Positions 24,719-37,357 of a stretch of 64,000 nt of DNA are shown here, piece after piece; positions within the stretch are counted from its first letter, which is position 1, and every line of letters starts with the position of its first letter. The notes below the pieces were generated by a model. The model worked only from the letters and a program-made list of their open reading frames with translations. It did no database searches and had not been told where the DNA came from. This stretch comes from Sanguinoderma infundibulare (Eukaryota > Basidiomycota > Agaricomycetes > Polyporales > Polyporaceae): assembly GCA_032821775.1 (NCBI GenBank), contig JAVLRN010000001.1, positions 1,860,001 to 1,924,000 of the forward strand, given 5' to 3'. The position numbers and the translations under genes are program-made.

Positions 24719-26937
24719 ATGTCTTCCAAGCCACCTCCGATCATTTCTGGCTCATACCAGTCCGTGAGCACCGTCAGAGACGCTTGGGAGTCCTGTTTGT
24801 CCATTTTATCTCCCTATTCCTCACATCCACTGATTATTCCCACTGGCCACAGACCATCGCACTCAGTCCCAGCATGCAGACTTCGTCTCTCGCTCAATTT
24901 CCTCCTCGTCAGTACACGGTCCTGCACGCCTCGATCCCGAAGCTTGCCGCCACGACGACGATGACGATGACGATGACGAGTGGCAGCCCCGACGTTCGCG
25001 CATCCGAGCAACGATCCCTGTTCGTGGCGACGACAGTGGCGACTCGGACGATGATCTCACTCTAGGCTGTGCCGACGATCCTCTCCAGTTAGTCTTGCCA
25101 ACCAGCGGCCCACAGCACAACCCTTCCCCTACCTGCGGTCTTGACGACGACGTCCCGACTCCTCTTGCCCATTCAGGTGAACACACCCCGCTTCTCATCC
25201 GCGACTCGTCCCCTCGCCCTTCGCTTCGAGCTGCCGACGGCGTGAACGACCTTGCAGCTTCTTATGCTGCCATACAGCATAAAATATCCTCTACTAGCCT
25301 CCACTCAGAGACGTCCAACAAGGCAAAGTACCAGCACCGTGGTCAAAGCACATTTACCCAAACTGTACGTCCATTTCTTGCCCATCCATCTCCGTCCAGT
25401 TGATCCAACTGACACCATTCTAGCTTTTCAATGCCGTCGGCGTCCTCTTCGGTATCGGTATGCTCTCTCAGCCTTTCGCCTTTGCCTGCGCCGGATGGGT
25501 CCTGGGCACCATTCTCATCATTGCTTACGGCGTCGTGTCCTGCTATACGTATGTTCATCTCTCTCCTACTCAATTACATACCTTACAAGCTCAACACGGT
25601 CCATAGTGCAAAGATCCTTGCACGTATAGTACTCGACGACCCTCGCATATCCTCTTATGCAGACATCGGCCGCAAGGCCTTCGGTCCTCGCTCCATGCCT
25701 TTCATCAGCTTGGTATTCGGCTTGGACTTGTTCACAGTAACGCAAGTATGCTCTACCAGAAGCAGCTGCCACCCACTGACAATCTTTGTAGCGTTGCGCT
25801 TGTCACGCTCTACGCAGACTCACTGTACACTTTGATCCCCACATATTCAAAGGATGCCTATAAGATCCTTGGTTTCTTCATGTGAGTCACCCTCGTCTAT
25901 CTTGCTGTCTTCTCCAACTAATGATCCTCTGCAAGACTTATACCCGCGGTGCTCATGCCACTTTCTGTGCTTTCTGTCGCATCCATTATTGGCATCTTCT
26001 CTCTCATAGCCATCATCGGCATCATCATATTTGACGGTTTTACCAAGCTCGACAGTCCAGGCAGCCTCTGGAGCCCCGCCGCCACCAGTCTTGGGATCGA
26101 CAATTACTACCTGTTGGGCATCGCCTTTGGTCTCTTCATGGCAGGGGTAAGTTTCCTTCAACTCCCCGCTATCTCGATCCGTCCTGACCATCTTCACCCG
26201 TCAGTTTGCCGGCCACGCTGTGATCCCGACACTGGCTAGGGACATGATCGAACCCTCGCGGTTCGACGAGATGATTAACTGGGCATTCGTCATTGCAACT
26301 GGCATCTATGGATTACTCGGCGTTGTTGGATACATCATGTTCGGCAACGCCGTCAGCGACGAGGTAAGTTGCGTCAGTATTCTGTTTTCATGAATATGTT
26401 CTGAGACTCCCGTACAGTTCAGCGTGGACCTCATGAAGTATAACACACACCCGGCCCTGAACACCGTTGCACTTTGGGGCCTCGTAATCACTCCGCTGTC
26501 CAAATACGCCCTCTCCGCCAGACCGGTACGTCTCCCCTTGTTAGCTTGTGTCTAGCGGAAAGTGTTGACAGTCCAACCTACAGGTCAATGTCACCATCGA
26601 AACGCTCCTCGGCATCGATGGCTGCTCTGATCTCACGACAGGCTGCAACCGCACGGCCTACCAGAAAGTCTTGGTCGCCATCGAACGCATCGTCTTCACG
26701 TTCCTCTCCGTTGCCGTATCCATCCTGGTCCCCGAGTTTGCATCTGTCATGGCCGTCCTCGGCGCGACGTTCTCGTTCCTCCTCGGCGTCATCGGCCCTC
26801 TGTCCGCCAAGATTGCGCTCGACGGCGGGATTCGCAAGTGCGGCTGGAGGGACGGCGCGCTGCTCGGGGTGGCAGTGAGCATGGCGGTCTGGGGCACATT
26901 CTGTGCGTTTGAGAGCGCCATCCGTGAAGGAATATAG
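24719..26937 (+). CDS. Vacuolar amino-acid transporter, AVT1-like (AAAP family)
   Basis: Predicted proton-coupled amino-acid carrier of the vacuole. Nine exons: 24719-24794, 24853-25364, 25424-25548, 25607-25741, 25792-25881, 25936-26146, 26205-26363, 26418-26525 and 26584-26937; 589 residues. The N-terminal ~190 residues are cytosolic and disordered, with an Asp-rich run near 24952-24980. The AAAP core then begins with LFNAVGVLFGIGMLSQPFAF and continues through about eleven membrane segments, including FAGHAVIPTLARDM. Phase requires intron 25742-25791 to start with GC (GCAAGT, a good GC-AG donor) and intron 25882-25935 to end with AAG. Both give the expected protein; all other introns are GT-YAG. 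Confidence 0.9.
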
Positions 26938-27244
26938 CCCAGGCATTAAGTGGTTTTGCCAACAGACCGGGTTAGTTACTCATCTGCGACCACTGGTTTT
27001 TATTCTTGTTTGCCATCTCAGCACTCGCATCTCTTTGTGGAGCACGATCTCTATCTCCCGGGACACCTCTTACGGCACCTGGAAGGACATGTTTTAGATT
27101 GTCTATAGACATCACCGTCCGCGTCACGCGCATCTTTCAATGTACGAGTATATTCTGGAATATAGATTTTCTTTTCACGCAAGGAACGGACTGATGAGTG
27201 AGGGCACGTCCGGGATGTATGATATACAACAACAGCGACGATGA
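26938..27244. other. Convergent intergenic region
   Basis: 3' flanks of the transporter and eIF3k genes. Nothing else is seen. Confidence 0.5.
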
Positions 27245-28326
27245 CTAGTTTACAGCAGATACAACAGGTAGCGAAGTCTGTGCGGCGTGCGCAATAACTT
27301 TTGTTAGTTCTGCGAGAGAGGACCCAGGTCAACGATTCGGAGATGAGGAAGAGGACAGGCGAAGAAGACGCACGAGGCAGCTGGATGTTTTCTTGGACGA
27401 CCGTCGACTCGATCTGGTTGTCCAGGTTCGGCGGGATGCCGACCACTTCTGACTCGTTGATCGTCCATCCGAGCTTCTCGACATACGCGTTGAGCTCTGG
27501 CCCTGGCGAGATTGAACCCCACATTTTTATAAGCATCCGGTCGGATCCCCCTCAGATTCACGGCACAAACACACAAACCTGACAGGTCGAGATACGTCCC
27601 CAGCCGCTCGGCGCCGATGCTCGTGAACGCGGCCTTGACGGCGCGGACGGCAACCTGCCGGACGGCGTCCTCGAAGCCGACGCACTCGACGGTGTAGTTG
27701 TCGCGGAGGCCGTCGACGGCGTCGGCGCGGTAGAGCGCCCAGAAGGCGGGGAAGCGGCACTGCTGGAGGAGGCCGTGGAGCGCGGTGAGGGTGGGGAGGA
27801 GCGCGGGGAGCGGGTCGGGCTCGTCCTGGGCCGCGGGCGCGGGGCGGTCGTCGAGGAGGGAGACGCAGAGGGTGAAGTCGGGGAAGGGGGACGAGGTGAG
27901 GGCTTTGATGAGGATGTTGATGACGACGTCGGGGTTGTAGAGGTCCGGGTTGAATTGGTACCTGGCAGCGACGTGAGGGTGAGTAATGTTTTGCGGGATT
28001 TTGGGGGGAAGAAGAAGGCGAGGTTTGTGCTGCACAAGGTGCAGGTCTGTGCCGGTGCGGGTCGGCGGATTCGCGTCGACTCTGATGAAAGACGCACAGT
28101 TTTAGGATGGCGAGATTGGCGAGGCAGTCGTACTCTTCACTCCGGATTTGGTGGTAGAGGTAGTCCTCAAGAATGCTGACGTTCGAGGGGTTGTAACGAT
28201 CTATTCCGTCTCAGAGTAAATTCGAGCGAGCGGCGGAACATTGCCTGGCGTACCGACACCAGAGACGAGGGTCTCGATCAGAGGGGGTCGAGTAGACGGA
28301 GATGCCCAGTTCGTTGCGGAAGTCAT
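27245..28326 (-). CDS. eif3k: Eukaryotic translation initiation factor 3 subunit K
   Basis: Subunit of the eIF3 scaffold on the 40S ribosome. Exons 28254-28326, 28098-28200, 27579-27961, 27374-27502 and 27245-27309 give 250 residues. Family landmarks are DRYNPSNVSILEDYL, LAILKLYQFNPDLYN, ALTSSPFPDFTLCVSLLDD and, in the PCI/winged-helix end, LNAYVEKLGWTI and IESTVVQENIQLPQLTKVIA. It is about 30 residues longer than human eIF3k, through a Pro/Ala-rich insert in the middle. Intron 27962-28097 is 136 nt, longer than most here. The ATG lies only 180 bp from the divergent SWD3 start. Confidence 0.94.
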
Positions 28327-28506
28327 TGTGGCAATGGTTAGAAGGCCAGGCGTCGAGCCAGAGTACGGATACAGAGTGTAGAGCAAGTTAGTCTGGAAGC
28401 AGAGATGGATTGCACAAGCGCCCACAAAATCTGACCTGCTGAGACGCGCGCACGCTTGTGCGGCGCGCGTGAACTCTCGCGCAACGCACTTCATCCTCGT
28501 ACCTCA
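28327..28506. promoter_or_regulatory. 180-bp bidirectional promoter, eIF3k / SWD3
   Basis: The only sequence between two outward-facing start codons. No clear TATA box is seen on either side. Confidence 0.6.
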
Positions 28507-30048
<1,542 letters not shown>

Positions 30049-30415
30049 GTGTATTACGATTCCGAAGTCAGGATGCTTCTTCCGCAGCCGACACAGGTCG
30101 ACCTGCGCAGTGCGCTTCCAAGCTTCATGCACATGGTTGCCTTCTCCAAACAGTATATAGATGTAATTGTAATCATATCCTACCGTCACCCTTGTCTTAT
30201 CCATGCCTTTGAATATGGTGAAACCATATTGTTATTGCGACTAGCAACCGACGACACGATTACGGTCGGCAACGGAATTGAAACAACAACGATGTCCGAC
30301 ATCGTAAGGCACGCCAAAGCACCGCATTAACATGCGTCGCCACCGAATGAAAGCAGATTTGCAAAGCTGGCGTTGAAAAAGCGGTGAACAAGGAAGATCG
30401 GGCGTTCCAGAATGT
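30049..30415. other. SWD3 3' flank and displaced distal ubiquitin promoter
   Basis: Host DNA left of the retrotransposon. It ends in a heat-shock-element-like TTCCAGAA at 30405-30412, which before the insertion would have been close to the polyubiquitin gene. Confidence 0.5.
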
Positions 30416-30611
30416 CCGATAAATCGTCCCGCGCTTTGCTTCGTTTGCTGCTGATAGGGAGGGGGGAGGAGAGGCTACCGGGGCGAGAGGAGTGGAGAAA
30501 TCGAATGGAAAATAAACGGGACTCGAGCGGAGAGATAGCGGGACTCGAGTGCCACGGTCGCGGCCCGTGACACTCAGTTTGATTGGCGTGAAACCGGAAC
30601 AGACGAGCGGT
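30416..30611 (-). repeat. Ngaro split direct repeat B2
   Basis: 196-bp terminal copy of B1. It forms the 3' end of the element in its coding direction and abuts host DNA. Confidence 0.9.
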
Positions 30612-30657
30612 TACAAATACAAGTACGTAGTAAGGGAGAGCAACAGGGATGGGAGGG

Positions 30658-30985
30658 TAGCGAAAGTACAAACTACGCAAAGCTGGCGGGCGGTGAGAGA
30701 GTTAGTGAGGCACAAACGCGGTCGTGCACTACACAAGACGTGCGTACCTGGCGGGCGGTGAGAGAGGATTGGGGGGTCAGCGGACCCCGTCCCTCGCCGC
30801 TGTAAGCCAGGCTCGCGCTCCTCGACTCCTAACTCCTAGCGAGGAGGGAGCCCTCACGTCAGCGGACGCGGTTGGATCGGGAGAGGAGCGCACGAGTCGG
30901 CGCGGCCGGCTCGAGAGGCGCCGCAGCGGGGCACCCGCACGCTACGGGCGATTTACCTCGTATAACCAAGGTTTAAACCCGATAA
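30658..30985 (-). repeat. Ngaro split direct repeat A2
   Basis: 328-bp copy of A1. It overlaps B1 by 7 bp and is separated from B2 by a 46-bp linker (30612-30657). Confidence 0.9.
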
Positions 30986-31174
30986 ATCGTCCCGCGCTTT
31001 GCTTCGTTTGCTGCTGATAGGGAGGGGGGAGGAGAGGCTACCGGGGCGAGAGGAGTGGAGAAATCGAATGGAAAATAAACGGGACTCGAGCGGAGAGATA
31101 GCGGGACTCGAGTGCCACGGTCGCGGCCCGTGACACTCAGTTTGATTGGCGTGAAACCGGAACAGACGAGCGGT
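30979..31174 (-). repeat. Ngaro split direct repeat B1
   Basis: 196 bp, identical by eye to 30416-30611. It follows the recombinase frame. Confidence 0.9.
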
Positions 31175-31244
31175 AAGGAGAACACTATTAGAGGTGAGAT
31201 TGAGAGGAGCGCGAAGCGCGGAAGATGGAGAGTTGAGAAGGTTG

Positions 31245-32246
31245 TCACGGGGAGGGGTTTTGGTGGGTGAGGAGGAAGGTGTGCATGAGTGCGGGGTGTT
31301 TTCGAACGTAAATTTGCCAGGCGTCAGAAGACCATCGACCAGCAGCTTGAATGATGAGGGGGGATGCGCCGGCGAGCGCAAGCGCAGTGGTACCGCCGGC
31401 GCGCATGGAATGGCCGCTGATGTCGGGAGTAGAAGGGAGGGAGGCATGTAGGCGGCGGAGAAACCAGGAGCGAAGGGGGACGGAACCGTCGGCGCGCAGC
31501 CAAAGCTCAGAGCGGCAAGGGAAGGAGAGATCGCGAGAGGAAAGGTAGGTGGTAAAGGCGCGCCAGGGATCCGGGTGGGGAGGAGAGTGCTGGAGACGGA
31601 CGAGGACGCGGTCACCTTCGAAAACACGGTCGGATTTATGAGAGGGGAGGGTGAAGGAGAAGTCGGAGTGGGAGACGGAGACGGAGAGGCGGCGGGACAA
31701 CTTGGAGTAAGAGCGGTGGTCGACGGGGTCGGGCCACGTGAGCTCTCCGAGGCGGAGGAGGGCGTAAAAGCCAGTAAGCAGAAGAGCATGGAAAAGGAGG
31801 TCGTCGTGGGAAGGGGGCAAGGGGAGGGAGGCGGTGATGGAGAGGAGATCAGCGCGGGTGAGAGGTGCTTTGCGGTGGATCGGGCGACTGAAAAGCCGCA
31901 TACACCCTTTAAGGGTGTTTTTGACGAGGAGGGATTTGCGAGCGTCGCGGACGTCGGGATAGGCGGCTTCGAGGGCGCTAGAGATGCCGCAAAGATAGGT
32001 TTTAACAGAGCGGGGTTGGATACGGTGAGATTCGTAAACAATGAAAAGAGAAAGTGTGTTGGGGGTGGGCTCGATATCGTAGTCGTGATCGTGGCAAAAG
32101 AGTAGGTAGGAATTGAGAGCGGTGCGATAAGAGTCGCGAGTTTGGGAGTCGAGGGCGTGTGTGAGGGCAAGAGCGCGTTCGTGGAGGAGCCGCTCGTGGG
32201 ACCACGGCTTGGGACGTGGTGGCCGTGGTCGAGACGACTTCGGCAT
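31245..32246 (-). CDS. Ngaro tyrosine recombinase (integrase)
   Basis: 333-residue site-specific recombinase that would insert the circular DNA copy of the element. An N-terminal SAM-like core-binding domain (about residues 20-130, with SQTRDSYRTALNSYLLFC) is followed by the catalytic domain. Arm I Arg lies in ALLRLGELTW, the HxxR motif is HSMR (bases 31401-31412), and the nucleophile Tyr is in WQIYVRKHP (31308-31310). All four expected residues are present, so the protein looks functional. Its ATG overlaps the RT stop codon as TAATG (32244-32248), suggesting coupled termination-reinitiation. A longer alternative frame over the same DNA (30953-32170) is a shadow. Confidence 0.92.
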   Translation of the reverse strand: MPKSSRPRPPRPKPWSHERLLHERALALTHALDSQTRDSYRTALNSYLLFCHDHDYDIEPTPNTLSLFIVYESHRIQPRSVKTYLCGISSALEAAYPDVRDARKSLLVKNTLKGCMRLFSRPIHRKAPLTRADLLSITASLPLPPSHDDLLFHALLLTGFYALLRLGELTWPDPVDHRSYSKLSRRLSVSVSHSDFSFTLPSHKSDRVFEGDRVLVRLQHSPPHPDPWRAFTTYLSSRDLSFPCRSELWLRADGSVPLRSWFLRRLHASLPSTPDISGHSMRAGGTTALALAGASPLIIQAAGRWSSDAWQIYVRKHPALMHTFLLTHQNPSP

Positions 32247-34150
32247 TAACTGCTAGCGGCCCCCAACGCATCCCGAGGGGGTGTGAATGGAAAGAAATGG
32301 AGGCGGGAGTCGAAACGTGCGGCTTTGGCGAAATTGTGCCGAGAAATCGCGTCGGCGATAACGTTGAGCTCGCCGGGGATGTAATCGACGCGAAGGTCGA
32401 TATTGTGCTGTAGACGAATGTCGATCGCAGAGATGAGGATAGCGTTGTACGAGGGGTCTGCCCGTAAGGAGTTGAACATAGCGACCGAGTTCGTATTGTC
32501 GGAAAAGACGGCGAGGCGAGAAATGGTGCGGCCGGATGCGATCCAGGCAGGAAGACGGTGGAGAGCAGAGCAAATGGCTAAAGCTTCAGCAAAGAAGATA
32601 ATGCGCGGGGCGAGTGCAGGAACAGGGGAGTAGAAAGCGAGATGGAGCCATGGAAAGTATAGACCTAGGCCGGTTGCGCACGCGTCGACGAACGCTAGTT
32701 CGTCTGAAGGCGCGTACTCGTCGAGATCCGCGGGAGACCAAGCAGAGGCGGATAAAAAGTTAACTCCGGGTAGGTGGTGTAAATGACGCACGAACCAGGA
32801 CAATTCGTCGATAATGGGTTTGTTAATGTAGAGCTTGGCGTTGCGGATTTCTTTATCGGCGATTTTGGCGTAGAGAGCGGAGAGCGCAGGCTTGAGAAGA
32901 GGATAAACGTTGAGAGCCCAGTTGATATGACCGGCGAGAGCTTTGAACTCGATAAGCGAGCGACGGCGCGAAGAAGAGGAGTCGAGGAAGCGGCGAATGG
33001 TGTCGAGGAGTTTGAGCTTGGAGTCGGAGGGCAAGGAAGCGGTATAGGAGCGAGCGTCGCAGAGGAAACCGATTACTGGGAGAGAGTGGTCGGCTTCCTG
33101 CTTGGGAGGATCGTGCGAGACGCCTAGTTCGTCCCAGAGAAGGAGCATGCGCGTCTGGTCTGCCGGTTTGTAACAATGGAAAGCGGGGTACCAGAGAGCT
33201 CGGCGCAGGAGTTCGACGCCGTAATTGTCGTCGACATAGACTGCAACGACTCTGACGCTCCGTTTGGTGATGGCGATCCAGACGATGAGCGAGTAGAACG
33301 CTAGCCAGATCCGAAGAGAGCCGCGACCGCCGAAAAGATTGCAGCGGTCAACGTGGCGCTGACCGTCGATGGTTACGATCTGTCGAATCTGCCAATATGG
33401 CGATACGGGCATGCGGCGGTAAGCTTGGGATACGTCTGATTTCCAAATGATGAGCGGCTCGTGAGGATACTGGCGGCGGATCCGTCGGATATCGGCTCCG
33501 AAGACGGGCATTGCGTCTAGCACTGCTCCTTTAATTGCTTCGGGTCGAATCATGGAATTGAGGGAAAAAAGGCCGGCGCTTTGGTCGTTAACAAGTCTAA
33601 GCTTGTCAGAATGGGGCTTAGGAACAACGTGGATAGGCATGGAGTACATGCCGGGCAGCAAGTGCTCTCCGAAAGACGGAGAATAGCGACCTAGCGAGAT
33701 TTCCTCATCTCGCTGATCCCGGAGGAATTGTTGAGCGCGTTCATCGGCTAACGGCGGCCTGGTTTCGTCCCAGGTGTCCGGGTAGTGCTCCGGTTTTTCG
33801 TCGGCAAAAGGCCAGAAGCCCTCTCGAAGGCCACGGCAAACGGATCGGACGAACGGTTGGTTCGGGTGGTCCCACAGAAGAGCTTCGAAAGTGTCGATTT
33901 TGATGGGAGTAACGATTTTGAAGAGGTCCGGACGCGCAGCGAGGGTGGCATTGACAATAGGGTCTGCCCGGACTTCGGGCGGAACGTCTGGTACGGGCAG
34001 ATGAGTAAGCGAGACATCAGAAAAACGACGGTGCGGTTCATCGTGATCCGCCCAGATCATACGACGGAGGTGACGAGGCCGAGCTATGTCATAGAAAGGA
34101 TTACTGCGGCCCTTTGCGGCAGTCGCGGCTGGTATGGCCGGCTCCACAGG
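32246..34150 (-). CDS. Ngaro reverse transcriptase-RNase H
   Basis: Copies the element RNA into DNA. The RT core has PIHVVPKPHSDKLRLVND, WKSDVSQAYRRMPVSP and the catalytic YVDD (bases 33227-33238). The RNase H domain follows with acidic residues in AFVDACATGLG, FFAEALAICSAL, VFSDNTNSV and VIADAISR. No methyltransferase follows. The start is uncertain: the frame stays open upstream to 35455, across the whole gag gene in the +1 frame relative to gag. The upstream translation is Ser/Pro-rich and lacks domains, so I place the real product near the gag end, reached by reinitiation or frameshift. The feature's right boundary is therefore approximate. Confidence 0.85.
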   Translation of the reverse strand, partial: PVEPAIPAATAAKGRSNPFYDIARPRHLRRMIWADHDEPHRRFSDVSLTHLPVPDVPPEVRADPIVNATLAARPDLFKIVTPIKIDTFEALLWDHPNQPFVRSVCRGLREGFWPFADEKPEHYPDTWDETRPPLADERAQQFLRDQRDEEISLGRYSPSFGEHLLPGMYSMPIHVVPKPHSDKLRLVNDQSAGLFSLNSMIRPEAIKGAVLDAMPVFGADIRRIRRQYPHEPLIIWKSDVSQAYRRMPVSPYWQIRQIVTIDGQRHVDRCNLFGGRGSLRIWLAFYSLIVWIAITKRSVRVVAVYVDDNYGVELLRRALWYPAFHCYKPADQTRMLLLWDELGVSHDPPKQEADHSLPVIGFLCDARSYTASLPSDSKLKLLDTIRRFLDSSSSRRRSLIEFKALAGHINWALNVYPLLKPALSALYAKIADKEIRNAKLYINKPIIDELSWFVRHLHHLPGVNFLSASAWSPADLDEYAPSDELAFVDACATGLGLYFPWLHLAFYSPVPALAPRIIFFAEALAICSALHRLPAWIASGRTISRLAVFSDNTNSVAMFNSLRADPSYNAILISAIDIRLQHNIDLRVDYIPGELNVIADAISRHNFAKAARFDSRLHFFPFTPPRDALGAASS

Positions 34151-35342
34151 TGTCGCAAATGTGGCGGAAACGGCAATCTGTTGAGGTACAGATGCCACGG
34201 TTCCAGCGCAAGCACGCTTCACGGCTGCGGCGTGCGCGTCCTCCTGATCGGTTCGGGTTCGCTTGCCGAGGGTTCGCAGTGGAAGCACAGGCTCCTCCTG
34301 AGTCGATAAACTGTGTACGGAGGTCGCTGAAGCGGTCAAAGTCGGTGAGTAAGGTGTCTCGAACCGATCCGACGCGTTTCCGAACGGCACGGTCATAGTC
34401 GATGATTCGCTGTTGGAGTGAGGGGTCAACGGCCGCGAAGAGACCGAAGATATGTTGCTGATAGGTATCGAGTTCGGATCGCCGATGCGGGAATGCGAAG
34501 GCGATGGCGAGGCTGGCACGCTGGTAAGCGATAATCCAATCCCCGGCGGATCGGATAGTCTTGACAGGAGCGGCAGCTTTGTAGGTAAGTTCGAGGTCCC
34601 CGATACTTTCAGCGTGTTTCTCATCGATCGTGAGTGCGTACTGATTGCTGAGGACTCGGTCGAGATCGACAGGTCTCCCGAGGAGGACGTTGTTCCACTC
34701 TGCGTCGGGAAACTCTGGTGCTCCTCCAGAATTGACGAGATTGGCTTTACAGAACTTAACGTCCTTGGCGTATTCCCGGAGCAGTTCGAGTGTTTTCCGA
34801 AGCTCGGGTCTGAGCTGACCTGAGGCGGTAGCGAGAGTGGTGGCCCAAGCGTACTTCGATGGGTCTGCGCGTCTTCGCTTTCGGTCTCGTTCGTCCGACG
34901 ATGACTCGACTGAGGTGTCCTCGGGTGAGGAATGGCGAGAGGAATCTGGTTGTGCGCTCGGGTGGCGAGAGACTGTGGAGGTGCGTGTATGGGTAGAGGT
35001 GGACGCGCCTTGCCCATTCTCATTGGCTGTGCCAGGGTTTCCGCTCGCTGCATGGGTTCCGCCCTTAGATCCTCCACTGAAACGTTTGCCCAGTTGAGTA
35101 GCGGCTTCTGCTCGAAGCTTCTCGACTTCGTCGAGTTGCTTGAGATAGGAGTCGAGTGATGACTCAATAGTAGAGTCGTCGAGCCCGGTTTCTCCGGCAG
35201 ACAGTGTTGCAGAGAGTGATCGTACTGCTGCCGCTCTCGAAGTGAGCTGTTTGCGGTAGTTGTTGACCACTTGCTCGCATTTGGAGATTGCAGCGCGGTG
35301 TGCGAGCGAAAGTCGGTCGTTCGCATTTTCGGAAGGTCCCAT
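34101..35342 (-). CDS. Ngaro Gag-like protein with C-terminal zinc fingers
   Basis: 413 residues from the first in-frame ATG after A1. An N-terminal helical region (SKCEQVVNNYRKQL, YLKQLDEVEKLRAE) is followed by a Ser/Thr-rich linker and a folded middle. The C terminus combines a CCCH finger (CLRWNRGICTSTDCRFRH) with a CCHC zinc knuckle (CDTCGAGHTSRDC), as expected for RNA packaging. It ends at the TAA in 34101-34103, and the RT frame overlaps it. Confidence 0.85.
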   Translation of the reverse strand: MGPSENANDRLSLAHRAAISKCEQVVNNYRKQLTSRAAAVRSLSATLSAGETGLDDSTIESSLDSYLKQLDEVEKLRAEAATQLGKRFSGGSKGGTHAASGNPGTANENGQGASTSTHTRTSTVSRHPSAQPDSSRHSSPEDTSVESSSDERDRKRRRADPSKYAWATTLATASGQLRPELRKTLELLREYAKDVKFCKANLVNSGGAPEFPDAEWNNVLLGRPVDLDRVLSNQYALTIDEKHAESIGDLELTYKAAAPVKTIRSAGDWIIAYQRASLAIAFAFPHRRSELDTYQQHIFGLFAAVDPSLQQRIIDYDRAVRKRVGSVRDTLLTDFDRFSDLRTQFIDSGGACASTANPRQANPNRSGGRARRSREACLRWNRGICTSTDCRFRHICDTCGAGHTSRDCRKGPQ

Positions 35343-35376
35343 GAGGTGTATGTGATCCGAAAGATGTCTGATAGAA

Positions 35377-35704
35377 TAGCGAAAGTACAAACTACGCAAA
35401 GCTGGCGGGCGGTGAGAGAGTTAGTGAGGCACAAACGCGGTCGTGCACTACACAAGACGTGCGTACCTGGCGGGCGGTGAGAGAGGATTGGGGGGTCAGC
35501 GGACCCCGTCCCTCGCCGCTGTAAGCCAGGCTCGCGCTCCTCGACTCCTAACTCCTAGCGAGGAGGGAGCCCTCACGTCAGCGGACGCGGTTGGATCGGG
35601 AGAGGAGCGCACGAGTCGGCGCGGCCGGCTCGAGAGGCGCCGCAGCGGGGCACCCGCACGCTACGGGCGATTTACCTCGTATAACCAAGGTTTAAACCCG
35701 ATAA
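35377..35704 (-). repeat. Ngaro split direct repeat A1
   Basis: 328 bp, identical by eye to 30658-30985. Forms the 5' end of the element in its coding direction. Confidence 0.9.
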
Positions 35705-35742
35705 TGTTCGAAACCGCTCCGAAAATGGAGAGCGACGGCTGA

Positions 35743-37207
<1,465 letters not shown>

Positions 37208-37357
37208 TAGTTGCTCGTTCGTTGTATTGTCATCATCATCCGCATCTTATCATCGCATTGGATCCGTACTCGCACGTATGATTCAGTTGCAAGCGACATA
37301 CATGTGAGCCAAAATATCAGTACATGGAAATGCGTACGTATATAACAAATTGCTCGG

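Larger units (their letters stand above)
30416..35704 (-). mobile_element. Complete Ngaro-type tyrosine-recombinase retrotransposon
   Basis: A 5.3-kb element read on the minus strand. In that direction it has repeat A1 (35377-35704), gag, RT-RNase H and tyrosine-recombinase frames, then B1 (30979-31174), A2 (30658-30985) and B2 (30416-30611). This A1-ORFs-B1-A2-B2 split direct repeat arrangement is the hallmark of Ngaro elements. No methyltransferase domain lies between RNase H and recombinase, which separates it from DIRS1-like elements. Both repeat pairs appear identical, B1 and A2 share a 7-bp overlap (CCGATAA), and all three frames are open, so the copy looks recent and possibly active. 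No target duplication is evident, as expected for recombinase-mediated insertion. It lies in the polyubiquitin promoter. Confidence 0.92.

Noticed and set aside
30953..32170. 405-codon minus-strand frame inside the retrotransposon
   Set aside because: Alternative frame over the recombinase, whose true frame has all catalytic residues.
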